Shown here: piece after piece, positions 1 to 6,378 of the stretch
Position numbering within the stretch: position 1 is the first letter of the stretch
How the letters are laid out: every line of letters starts with the position of its first letter
From: Armatimonadota bacterium
GTDB taxonomy: Bacteria > Armatimonadota > UBA5829
Reading direction: 5' to 3'
DNA length: 9,206 nt
Assembly (NCBI GenBank): GCA_023474015.1
Contig: JAMCYN010000010.1
Location: 1 to 9,206, forward strand
The notes under the pieces: generated by a model
Database searches by the model: none
What the model was told of the DNA's origin: nothing
The model's input: the letters and a program-made list of their open reading frames with translations, nothing else
Made by a program: the position numbers and the translations under genes

Positions 1-33
1 ACATAAGAATCATACGACCGGGGGAGAACTGAT

Positions 34-909
34 ATGGCGGAAGGCAGCCCGCAGCCAATCATAGAGCAGACAAGCTCATCGGAGCATCACTATGAGCTTA
101 TGGCCCTGGCCGGGATACTCTCTGAGATTCGGGGCGATTTGCAGGTCATTCGGACGCTGACGGAGCAGAGCTTTGCATCAACGGAGACACTGCGCCAGGA
201 AGCCCAGCAAGTGCTCGATGCGCACGCTCAAAGCGCCCAGGAGTATCTGCGGCACATCGATGAGCCCGTACCGGTGGACTACTATCCGTTCACATCGATG
301 CCTGCGGGAACCACCGTGCGGAACCTTCCCGATGGCGGCAGGCTGTTTGGGTTTACGAATGGGGCATTCCTGCGGGTGTTCCCCGATGGGACGATGAGCC
401 ATATCGATGAGGCTGGAGAGCCAACACTGATCACACCACCGGTCGGCGGCAAGGTTACCCTGCCTGGTGGCCGAGAATTGCCGCTGATTTCCGATGCTGT
501 GAAGGTGACGCATGAGGGGGCGGGCATCGAGGGCCTGCCGGACGGTGTCGAGCCTACGTTGGCTTCGCCAGGCAGATACACCGTCCTGCTGCCCGACGGA
601 ACGCGGATCGACGTGTACCATCGCGAGAGGGCCGTGGCCATCATAAATCCGAGCGGCACGATTGATGTTCTCGGCATCTCTCGCGTCTACGGTATCGGTG
701 AGGAAGTGCAGTCGCGCAGTATCTCTGGCGGGGCCAAGAGCTTCCGGGCTCTGGAAAGCGGGCATGCGGGGATGATCGCGGTTGACGGTACCATCCATCT
801 TTCGCTTTCAAATGGCCTTGATCTCGTGATCCGGTTCCCGGAAGCAACACCCGGCGGCGACGACGCTACTTCCGGGGCGGTGTGTTTCAATTGTGTGGAG
901 CCAGACTGA
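34..909 (+). CDS. Putative baseplate-associated protein with PDG-turn beta repeats, possible spike analogue
   Basis: I do not recognise this 291-residue protein. Residues about 15-75 are strongly helical and rich in Leu, Glu, Gln and Ala, and could form a coiled-coil oligomerisation stalk. From about residue 95 to 268 the chain is built of short strands joined by Gly/Asp turns: NLPDGG, VFPDGT, TLPGGR, LLPDGT, NPSGT, VDGT and SNGL. This resembles the strand-PDG-strand pattern of single-sheet or solenoid beta repeats, such as the TCP10/CPAP G-box. The C-terminus holds a Cys pair, CFNC, at residues 284-287. The ATG at 34 follows GGGGGAG at 20-26. The stop overlaps the next ATG (ATGA), so translation of the gp25-like gene is probably coupled to it. 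In P2-like loci the spike gene V lies just upstream of W; the position and beta repeats make a spike or hub role plausible, but I see no OB-fold spike or PAAR sequence. The role is inference. Confidence 0.85.
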   Translation: MAEGSPQPIIEQTSSSEHHYELMALAGILSEIRGDLQVIRTLTEQSFASTETLRQEAQQVLDAHAQSAQEYLRHIDEPVPVDYYPFTSMPAGTTVRNLPDGGRLFGFTNGAFLRVFPDGTMSHIDEAGEPTLITPPVGGKVTLPGGRELPLISDAVKVTHEGAGIEGLPDGVEPTLASPGRYTVLLPDGTRIDVYHRERAVAIINPSGTIDVLGISRVYGIGEEVQSRSISGGAKSFRALESGHAGMIAVDGTIHLSLSNGLDLVIRFPEATPGGDDATSGAVCFNCVEPD

Positions 910-1331
910 TGAACACCGATTTCTTGGGCAAGGGACTGCGGTTCCCGTTCGGATTTGCCAAACGCTCCGGCGGAGCACAGATATCGACAGTCACGTCGAT
1001 GGACCATGCGCACATTCATGAGAGTATCCTGCAGATACTGGGAACACGGCCCGGTGAGCGGTTCATGAACCCTGAGTTCGGTTCGCATCTGAAGGACTTG
1101 ACATTCGAGCCGAACGACCATGTGCTGAAGGGGCTCATCAGGCACTATGTGATCGACGCAATTGAGCGTTGGGAAAAGCGGGTCTACATCACGGATGTTT
1201 CGTTTGACGACTCGCCGGAAGCAATCGACTGTAATACATTATATATACGCGTTTCGTACAGGGTGATTGACACGCAGGTGCCCGGGAATCTGGTGTTCCC
1301 GTTCTGCCGAGATGAGCTATCTGGCCAATAA
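909..1331 (+). CDS. W: GpW/Gp25-like baseplate wedge protein
   Basis: This is a 140-residue protein of the GPW/gp25 family (P2 W, T4 gp25), a structural wedge component that helps join the baseplate to the tail tube and sheath. The hallmark segment is at residues 41-70: an ILGT-x-PGER-x-MNPEFGS core followed by LxxLxFEPND. It contains the PGER and PEFG residues conserved across the family. The helix after it (about 71-92) and the final strands (LYIRVSYRV) complete the usual small fold, and the length is normal. The frame is open from 882, but I chose ATG 909: it overlaps the upstream TGA as ATGA and gives the expected N-terminus FLGKGLRFPF. The next gene encodes the J-like partner. An A/T-rich patch near 1232-1248 lies inside the coding sequence. 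The family call is firm; the P2 symbol is by analogy. Confidence 0.93.
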   Translation: MNTDFLGKGLRFPFGFAKRSGGAQISTVTSMDHAHIHESILQILGTRPGERFMNPEFGSHLKDLTFEPNDHVLKGLIRHYVIDAIERWEKRVYITDVSFDDSPEAIDCNTLYIRVSYRVIDTQVPGNLVFPFCRDELSGQ

Positions 1332-1335
1332 CCGT

Positions 1336-1353
1336 CAACTGACAACTGACAAC
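1336..1353 (+). repeat. Heptamer tandem array CAACTGA x 2.6
   Basis: Two exact copies of CAACTGA plus CAAC fill half of the 35-nt gap between the gp25-like and J-like genes. The array ends one base before the GAGGA ribosome binding site of the J-like gene. It is one of four 7-nt-period arrays in this window, and it resembles the short tandemly repeated repetitive sequences (STRRs) of cyanobacteria. No function can be read from it. Confidence 0.8.
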
Positions 1354-1354
1354 C

Positions 1355-1359
1355 GAGGA
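1355..1359 (+). promoter_or_regulatory. Ribosome binding site fixing the start of the J-like gene
   Basis: GAGGA lies 7 nt upstream of ATG 1367. It is only one base from the in-frame TTG at 1361, which would add two residues. The spacing therefore selects ATG 1367. Confidence 0.75.
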
Positions 1360-1366
1360 CTTGAAT

Positions 1367-2776
1367 ATGGGTAGAGCAAGCATTACATATAGTAATAAGG
1401 ATTACGAGTCCCTGCGCCAGGAACTGCTCGGGCGGGTTCCACAGCTTACCGACCGATGGACTGACTTCAATGAGTCCGATCTGGGCGTGGTGCTGCTTGA
1501 ACTCTTCTGCGGCGTCGGCGACATGCTCGCGTATTACCTTGATGCGCAGGCCGCCGAGGCGTTCCTGCCGACGGCGCGACAGCGCCAGAACGTTATCAAC
1601 CTGTGCAAGCTCATAAACTACAGGCTCGATACGCCTGTGGCGGCCACCACCACTCTGCAATTCAGCGTGTCGTCCGCACTCGATGCCGACCTCACGATTC
1701 CATCCGGCACGGTTTGCAGGGCACGTCTTGATGATGGGGACGTCGAGTTCGAGACTGTCGAAGGGGCCACGATCTCCAGCGGCGGGCTATCGGTAGAGGT
1801 TGGAGCGCGTCAGGGCGTTCGCAAGACCGAGGAGTTCCCCGTGACCGGCGAGCGCGGCCAGAGTTTTATGCTGAGTTGTACGAGTATTGCCCACGGATCG
1901 GTCCGGGTCCATATTAGCGGCGTAAACTGGGAGGAGTCCTATTTCTTCCTTGAAAGCGGGCCGGAATCCCGGCACTTTCAGGTCGAAACTAACGATCTGG
2001 ATGTCACACGCATCATATTCGGCGATGGGGTTCACGGGGCCATTCCCGTTGCGGGCGATACTGTGACTGTCGAGTATCTTGAAACGCTCGGCTCGAAAGG
2101 CAATCTCGGCCGCAATCTTGTGAGCGACGTAGTGACTCCCATCTACCACAACGTGGTAGTGGTGCCACTTGGTGTTAATAATGTAATCTCCGCGACAAAT
2201 GGCGCGGATAGGGAGACACTTGAACACGCGAAGCTGCAGGCTCCTGCTGAACTTCGCTCGCTTTGGAAGGCAGTGACAAAAAGCGACTACAAAGCTCTCG
2301 CCGAAGGTTTTCCGGGAGTCGCCAAGGCACAGGTGCTGGACGCCAACGATTGTGCCAACATCCGTTATTATCAGGTCAACATGGCTGTCGCGCCGGACGG
2401 CGGCGGGCTGCCGTCACCGCTTCTGAAGCAGGAACTGGCGGAGTTCATTGAGAGCCGCAAAATCATAACAATTGAGGTGAACCTCTTCGACCCGTGCTAC
2501 CGGCCCGTGCCGATAGACGCGGAAGTATTCGTCTATCCGACCGAGAACCCGGAAATGGTACGCATGCGGATAGAGGACGCCCTGCGGCAGTACTTTTCGT
2601 TCGATAAACTGGCATTCGGGCAGTCGGTGTATTTCTCGGATGTCGTCTCGCTAATCAACGGAGTCCGGGGCGTGAGCCATGTGATTATGTTCTCGCCTCA
2701 AAATGGTATAGCAATAGGGCCTGGGCAGATAGCGTCGCTGGGTGAGTTGCATCTGGATATGAGGGTCGCGACGTGA
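1367..2776 (+). CDS. J: Baseplate J-like protein
   Basis: This 469-residue protein belongs to the baseplate J-like family (P2 J, Mu gp47, related to T4 gp6), which forms the wedge arms of the contractile baseplate. Supporting features in order: an N-terminal helical region with the SDLG-x-VLLEL stretch at 37-46; beta-rich segments at 95-180; the family signature IIFGDG-x-HG at 216-224; then NGADRETLEHAKLQAP at 278-293, leading into LRSLWKAVTKSDYKALAEGFPGVA-type residues (296-319), which is the classic core; and a C-terminal tail with VYFSDVV and INGVRGV at 421-436. The length is typical for the J/gp47 group. The start was chosen by the GAGGA site at 1355. Its TGA overlaps the next start as TGATG, so the I-like gene is probably coupled to it. 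There is only one J-like gene here, whereas canonical extracellular injection systems usually have two. Confidence 0.95.
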   Translation: MGRASITYSNKDYESLRQELLGRVPQLTDRWTDFNESDLGVVLLELFCGVGDMLAYYLDAQAAEAFLPTARQRQNVINLCKLINYRLDTPVAATTTLQFSVSSALDADLTIPSGTVCRARLDDGDVEFETVEGATISSGGLSVEVGARQGVRKTEEFPVTGERGQSFMLSCTSIAHGSVRVHISGVNWEESYFFLESGPESRHFQVETNDLDVTRIIFGDGVHGAIPVAGDTVTVEYLETLGSKGNLGRNLVSDVVTPIYHNVVVVPLGVNNVISATNGADRETLEHAKLQAPAELRSLWKAVTKSDYKALAEGFPGVAKAQVLDANDCANIRYYQVNMAVAPDGGGLPSPLLKQELAEFIESRKIITIEVNLFDPCYRPVPIDAEVFVYPTENPEMVRMRIEDALRQYFSFDKLAFGQSVYFSDVVSLINGVRGVSHVIMFSPQNGIAIGPGQIASLGELHLDMRVAT

Positions 2777-3825
2777 TGAGCGGGTACTTCGATGATAAGC
2801 TCCTCGATTTGCTGCCGCCGATCTACCGCGAGCAGGACGTAACCGGTGATCTGCGGGCATTTCTGGCCATTCCAGCCGCGACACTCGATGAGATAAAGAG
2901 CCTAATAGATCGCATACCGGATATCTGGGACGTGGATGCATGCGATCCAAGGTTCCTGCCGATACTGTCGGCGATAGTCGGGTACACCTTTGACCCGACC
3001 CGCGACCCGGACGCGCAGCGTCGGGAGATACGGGAAGTCGTCGAGCAATATCGGCGAAAGAGCACGATTCCCGCGATTCGGCGCGCGCTTGTTGACATCG
3101 GCTGGAAGGGAGAGATTGAGGAGACATTCAGGAAAGCCCTCCGGCTGAACAAGCGGTCGGTCGCCAACCATGCCAAGCTGCCCGGGCGCATTCATAGCCT
3201 GGGCGTCTACCGGGTGGAGTGCCGCAACCTTGTTCCGGGGGTCAGGGATGCGCTGGCGGAGCACCATCCGGCGGGCATGAAGGTCTTCTTCCTGCAGTGG
3301 CTGCTTTCTCAGGAGTCGATGGAGGATGGTTTCCAGGCAGCGCTATCAAGGAATGTGGCTCTGCATTCGACGGGTCGCGTGCATGATGTGTTTGTTGTCG
3401 GTCGCAGGCTATTGAACTCAGAGTTCAGGCTTACGAAAAAGCAAAGCACCTGGCATTACTGGCGGATCACGGACCATGTGACACTTACGCAGGGTTTCGA
3501 GCGGGCCGGAACACTCATCAATCGCTGGCATGGCCGAAAGCCTGGCCCCAAGTTAAATGGTTTTGTTCTGAACGCGGAGAGTCTCCTTGATGTCGAGCTT
3601 TCCGAGCGGCGACTGGGATTTACATGCGAAGTCGAGACCACGGAGCGTGGCGTGGGGCCGGTTGTAGTCCGGTTTGCCCGTGAGCATCTGAACCACTCAA
3701 AACTGGCGCATTCGAGCCGGTCATGCCGGTTTGTCTTCAGGCAGAAGGACTTCCAGTCCGAGGCCGCAGCGAGCCTGGAGATGGCTACCAATCTTTACAG
3801 AGTCACCCGCTGGCCGGGTGGATAG
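2776..3825 (+). CDS. I: Tail protein I-like baseplate protein with extended C-terminus
   Basis: This 349-residue protein has an N-terminal tail protein I domain (P2 gpI type), which links wedge proteins to the fibres. It shows LLPPIYREQD at residues 12-21, a helical pair ending in CDPRFLPILSAIVGY (56-70), and EIREVVEQYRRKSTIPAIRRAL (84-105), matching the family's conserved yR-K-GT helix. This domain ends near residue 175. The rest (180-349) is a beta-rich extension I do not recognise. It has three similar motifs, LNSEFRLT at 213, LNAESLLD at 265 and LNHSKLAH at 305, suggesting diverged repeats. ATG 2776 was preferred over GTG 2773 because it forms a TGATG overlap with the J stop; GAGGGT at 2761-2766 can serve as its binding site. 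The domain call is firm; the role of the extension is unknown. Confidence 0.92.
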   Translation: MSGYFDDKLLDLLPPIYREQDVTGDLRAFLAIPAATLDEIKSLIDRIPDIWDVDACDPRFLPILSAIVGYTFDPTRDPDAQRREIREVVEQYRRKSTIPAIRRALVDIGWKGEIEETFRKALRLNKRSVANHAKLPGRIHSLGVYRVECRNLVPGVRDALAEHHPAGMKVFFLQWLLSQESMEDGFQAALSRNVALHSTGRVHDVFVVGRRLLNSEFRLTKKQSTWHYWRITDHVTLTQGFERAGTLINRWHGRKPGPKLNGFVLNAESLLDVELSERRLGFTCEVETTERGVGPVVVRFAREHLNHSKLAHSSRSCRFVFRQKDFQSEAAASLEMATNLYRVTRWPGG

Positions 3826-3834
3826 GAGGAAACG

Positions 3835-4425
3835 ATGTCGATACACCTGTTCAAAGACGCGGCTCTGACGCAGCAGATATCCGAGGGGACGCTGACGAGT
3901 CCGGATTCGGACACCTACAACGGCACGGACGGAGAATCGAAAGATCGCGAGCTTTATCTCGCAAACGAACAGACCACTCTGGCGGCTGATATCACCAGCA
4001 TACAGACCGGTATCACTCTCGCTTCGGCTCGATTCATCGACGGAGACACAATCATAATCGGCACCGAGCAGATGATAGTAACAGCGGGTGGAGGGACGAC
4101 AAGTCTCACAGTGCAGCGCGGCCAGAACGGCACCGCGAAAGCTGCGCATACAAGCGGCACACCGGTCTATTCGGCTCTGGGTTATACCACTCTCAAGGTC
4201 AAGCCGGTGGATGCATCCGGCACCGATGAATCAAGTTGGTGCAAGGTGGCGCTCACCCAGGCTGAACTTGATACGGCGACACCCGGCGCGGAACTCGCAT
4301 TGGGCGATAAGGCTCATGACATTACTCTCTCGTTCTGGCGAAGGTTCACGGTTCCCGCGGGCACCCCGGTCCAGAACAAGACTGACCTCAAACTCAGGAT
4401 AACGGGCACCGAGGCCCCAGTATAG
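3835..4425 (+). CDS. Phage tail-associated beta-rich protein with inserted module
   Basis: This 196-residue protein probably forms part of the tail surface. The N-terminal part (1-47) has GTDGESKDRELYL, and the C-terminal part (about 115-196) has FTVPAGTPVQNKTDLKLRIT. The two parts look like halves of one beta-sandwich domain that recurs in phage structural proteins. Between them, residues 49-112 form a separate module: an ITSIQTGITL strand, FIDGDTIIIGTEQMIV, then LTVQRGQNGT and AAHTSGTPVY. The RG-x-x-GT plus H-x-x-G-x-PV pattern is common in tail-associated proteins. The start ATG follows AGGAGG at 3824-3829, which overlaps the upstream TAG stop, and the gap between the two genes is only 9 nt. 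The next gene carries an analogous module. I know of no assigned name for this protein. The structural role is inferred from position and composition. Confidence 0.85.
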   Translation: MSIHLFKDAALTQQISEGTLTSPDSDTYNGTDGESKDRELYLANEQTTLAADITSIQTGITLASARFIDGDTIIIGTEQMIVTAGGGTTSLTVQRGQNGTAKAAHTSGTPVYSALGYTTLKVKPVDASGTDESSWCKVALTQAELDTATPGAELALGDKAHDITLSFWRRFTVPAGTPVQNKTDLKLRITGTEAPV

Positions 4426-4436
4426 CACGGGTCCCA

Positions 4437-4464
4437 CGACTTTTGACTATCGACTAACGACTAT
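4437..4464 (+). repeat. Degenerate heptamer tandem array, four units
   Basis: Four 7-nt units lie head to tail: CGACTTT, TGACTAT, CGACTAA, CGACTAT (consensus YGACTWW). They occupy the 53-nt gap between two tail genes and end three bases before the CGGAG binding site of the downstream gene (4468-4472). The units differ from the array at 1336 but have the same period and share an ACT core. Confidence 0.75.
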
Positions 4465-4478
4465 TTTCGGAGAAAATC

Positions 4479-5468
4479 ATGGCCTATCATTTGACATCCG
4501 GCACCGCCACCAATACGGCGGACATGCTTGTGAAACTCAAGGACTTTCTGGTCACCACCTGCGGCTGGAGCTTGCATGACGACGGCTCGGCCCAGGCGGA
4601 GCCTTACTATGTCCTGAAATCCGTGGGTGAATCCGGTAATGAGGATATCTACATCCAGTTCATCAACGATACCGCGAACTTGGACTGCATCTCCGTCAAG
4701 GGCTATCTTTACTGGAATGCGACCACCCATGTTGGCGTGAAAGTCGTCTTTTCAAGCGCGGCCACTATGATCTCGGCTAAAGATGCAGCTCAGTTCCTTT
4801 ACTGGCTCTACGGCGATCTGGACCACGTGTTCATTGTCACCAAGATCGTGGCGACCTATTACGGCCACTATAGCGGAGTCATCAAGAGGTTCTGGTCAGC
4901 TCAGACAGCTATATCTCAGGGCGCTGTGACAGCCGGCAGCAATGTGGTCGTGCCTGTCGATGACGCCTCGATCCTTACCGTGAACAAGAGCTACATCATA
5001 AAGGATGATGCCAACATAGAGCGGGTGCAGGTCACGGCTCGGGACACGGTTTCCACGCCCAATACCGTCACCATAGCGACACTGGTCAGCGGCTACGGGG
5101 CGGGGTCGAAGATTGGCGAGGACCCCCAGCCGGTCATCATCGGCAAGAACGTCATGCCGGGCAGTTGCTACGGCTTGAACAGGTGGAACGGTTACTCCAG
5201 CGCCACCGCCCAGACAATGAACTGCGGAGCTGCCAATGGAGGATTCGCCACCTCATGCGACCCTGACGCAAGGTATAGCCTGGTTACGATGTTTCCATGG
5301 CTTGTGGCAAACACCGGCACTGGCTATGAGGAGCTGCGAGGCGAGCTCATAGAGGTCTATTCCACAGGCAGCGGTGCGGGTGACTCGGAGGACGTGATAG
5401 ACCTGGGCACTGTCACCTACAAGATGTTCAACATATCAACCGCCGGCTGGTGCGCGGTGAAGGAGTAA
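4479..5468 (+). CDS. Putative tail or fibre structural protein with inserted beta module
   Basis: This 329-residue protein has no signal peptide or membrane segment. Residues 1-145 start with a helical stretch (ADMLVKLKDFLVTTCGW), followed by beta-rich sequence with LKSVGESGNEDIYIQF (46-61) and GYLYWNATTHVG (75-86). This pattern occurs in phage structural proteins, but I cannot give it a family name. Residues about 147-217 look like an inserted module: VTAGSNVVVPVDDASIL, SYIIKDDANIERVQV, TVTIATLVSGYGAGSKIGED. It is analogous to the module in the upstream gene. The C-terminal third (222-329) has Gly/Asn-rich loops and six Cys in all, including CGAANGGFATSC at 249-260. ATG 4479 sits 6 nt after CGGAG. 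The stop codon is adjacent to the binding site of the tiny gene that follows. A role in surface contact is inferred from context only. Confidence 0.85.
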   Translation: MAYHLTSGTATNTADMLVKLKDFLVTTCGWSLHDDGSAQAEPYYVLKSVGESGNEDIYIQFINDTANLDCISVKGYLYWNATTHVGVKVVFSSAATMISAKDAAQFLYWLYGDLDHVFIVTKIVATYYGHYSGVIKRFWSAQTAISQGAVTAGSNVVVPVDDASILTVNKSYIIKDDANIERVQVTARDTVSTPNTVTIATLVSGYGAGSKIGEDPQPVIIGKNVMPGSCYGLNRWNGYSSATAQTMNCGAANGGFATSCDPDARYSLVTMFPWLVANTGTGYEELRGELIEVYSTGSGAGDSEDVIDLGTVTYKMFNISTAGWCAVKE

Positions 5469-5471
5469 GAG

Positions 5472-5603
5472 ATGGCCATAAGGCCCGGCAAGAACAAGCC
5501 TGTTGAGATGAAGAAAGGCCCGGCTTTGCCCAGGAACAAGGTGTTTGTGATAGTGGGCAGAGGGATCGCGCTCAAAGGCAAGGTGAAGCGTGGCAGTTCG
5601 TAG
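5472..5603 (+). CDS. Small basic hypothetical protein (43 residues)
   Basis: A tiny gene of 44 codons fills an otherwise empty stretch. The protein has 8 Lys and 4 Arg against a single Glu, and a short hydrophobic core VFVIVG at residues 24-29, followed by a Gly/Lys-rich tail (GIALKGKVKRGSS). AGGAG at 5461-5465, 6 nt before the ATG, gives a good binding site that overlaps the end of the preceding gene. Its stop lies 14 nt inside the next gene, so both junctions are compact, as expected for a real operon member. The hydrophobic core is too short to be a membrane helix. It could be a small virion component or a chaperone for the repeat protein downstream; I cannot tell which. I do not recognise the family. 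Confidence 0.65.
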   Translation: MAIRPGKNKPVEMKKGPALPRNKVFVIVGRGIALKGKVKRGSS

Positions 5604-6261
5604 CGGCAATAGGAAGATCGTGGCGACCAGTGCAGGTACGGTCCTGCCTCGAAACCACACTCTCGGCCCGAGAAACACTGGTATTGTCTGGGAATTGCTC
5701 GGTCCTGATGTCGAGACACGGGCACTGAGCATCCAGGTCGATACCGCGTTGAGCATTGCCGCAGCCCTCAGTGTAGATGCCGATAGCAGCATGCTTGTTT
5801 CCGGGGCATTCGAGCGGGCCGGCGATTCACGGCACTCTATCACTCGGGCTCTGCAGCTTGAAAACGATATGGCGGCGCGCGTGAGTGGGCAGCTCGACTT
5901 CGAGCCCGATGCTACGCTGCTGGTAAGCGCAGCCCTTGTCGCGGACTGCGACACGGCGATGGCCATTGCCAATAATTTCCAGCGGCTTGCCGACGCCAGT
6001 ATCGCCGTATCCGGCTCTTGCCAGCGCGAGACTGACGCTGTCTTGACAGTGCGGATCACGCGCATAGCGGAAGTGGATGTGCTGCTGGAGATAACGGACG
6101 CGGGGCTTGCCAACGCCGATGTCGTTGTGACCGTGGTCAGGACGCTGGACTTTTCGACCGACGCCGACATATTCGTGCTGCGGCGTCTTGCACCTGATAT
6201 AGAGACAGCTCAAGTCGTATACGCTTTGCTGATCGAGGAGAGCCATCCAATCCAGGTATGA
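5590..6261 (+). CDS. Fibre-like protein made of twelve 14-residue repeats
   Basis: This 223-residue protein has a non-repetitive head (1-50, basic at the start) and then twelve contiguous 14-residue units (51-218) without a single insertion or deletion. It ends five residues later. Position 1 is Asp in eleven units and Glu in the last; position 6 is Val or Ile in all twelve; position 10 is usually Leu or Phe; positions 2 and 7 are mostly small. The alternation D-x-x-h-x-(V/I) suggests a beta strand followed by a turn, as in a solenoid or a trimeric fibre shaft (the adenovirus triple beta-spiral repeat is about 15 residues; the parallel is inference). There is no globular tip domain. The GTG start at 5590 follows AAGGTGA at 5580-5586 and overlaps the small gene by 14 nt. 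A longer reverse-strand frame across the region is Ser-rich and lacks context, so I take the + strand as coding. Confidence 0.85.
   Translation: MAVRSGNRKIVATSAGTVLPRNHTLGPRNTGIVWELLGPDVETRALSIQVDTALSIAAALSVDADSSMLVSGAFERAGDSRHSITRALQLENDMAARVSGQLDFEPDATLLVSAALVADCDTAMAIANNFQRLADASIAVSGSCQRETDAVLTVRITRIAEVDVLLEITDAGLANADVVVTVVRTLDFSTDADIFVLRRLAPDIETAQVVYALLIEESHPIQV
5740..6243 (+). repeat. Coding region of the 12-unit, 14-residue protein repeat (42-nt period)
   Basis: This stretch encodes residues 51-218 of the fibre-like protein. Unit starts fall at residues 51, 65, 79, 93, 107, 121, 135, 149, 163, 177, 191 and 205. Typical units read DATLLVSAALVADC (107) and DASIAVSGSCQRET (135). The DNA of the units is well diverged, so the repeat is conserved at the protein level and is not a recent DNA amplification. 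Confidence 0.9.
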
Positions 6262-6339
6262 AAGGAATCGATCACGAAGCATTGTGCTTTATCAGCATAG
6301 ATGAGAATAGATGGAGTTGCGGCGATGGTTCTGGGCTTT

Positions 6340-6357
6340 CCACTCTCCACTCTCCAC
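6340..6357 (+). repeat. Heptamer tandem array CCACTCT x 2.6
   Basis: Two exact copies of CCACTCT plus CCAC lie 8 nt upstream of the GGAGG binding site of the next gene, within a 117-nt gap (6262-6378). The copy number and length (18 nt) equal those of the CAACTGA array at 1336. I see no convincing promoter or terminator in the rest of the gap. Confidence 0.8.
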
Positions 6358-6365
6358 CAATTTCC

Positions 6366-6370
6366 GGAGG
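6366..6370 (+). promoter_or_regulatory. Ribosome binding site fixing the start at 6379
   Basis: GGAGG lies 8 nt upstream of ATG 6379. The frame is open from an ATG at 6301, but that start has no comparable site and would add 26 residues, six of them translated from the heptamer array. ATG 6379 is therefore the likely start. Confidence 0.8.
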
Positions 6371-6378
6371 AAATTGCT

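Noticed and set aside
178..1145. Minus-strand frames of 206 and 152 codons opposite the first two genes.
   Set aside because: They overlap the well-supported PDG-repeat and gp25-like genes and show no recognisable motif.
1228..1250. An A/T-rich patch with TATATA, considered as an internal promoter for the J-like gene.
   Set aside because: No -35 element lies at suitable spacing, and the patch encodes the conserved LYIRVSY strand of the gp25-like protein.
5436..6170. A 244-codon open frame on the minus strand opposite the repeat-fibre gene.
   Set aside because: It is Ser/Ala-rich low-complexity sequence, covers parts of three + strand genes with good binding sites, and opposes the operon direction. 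The regular + strand repeat explains its openness.
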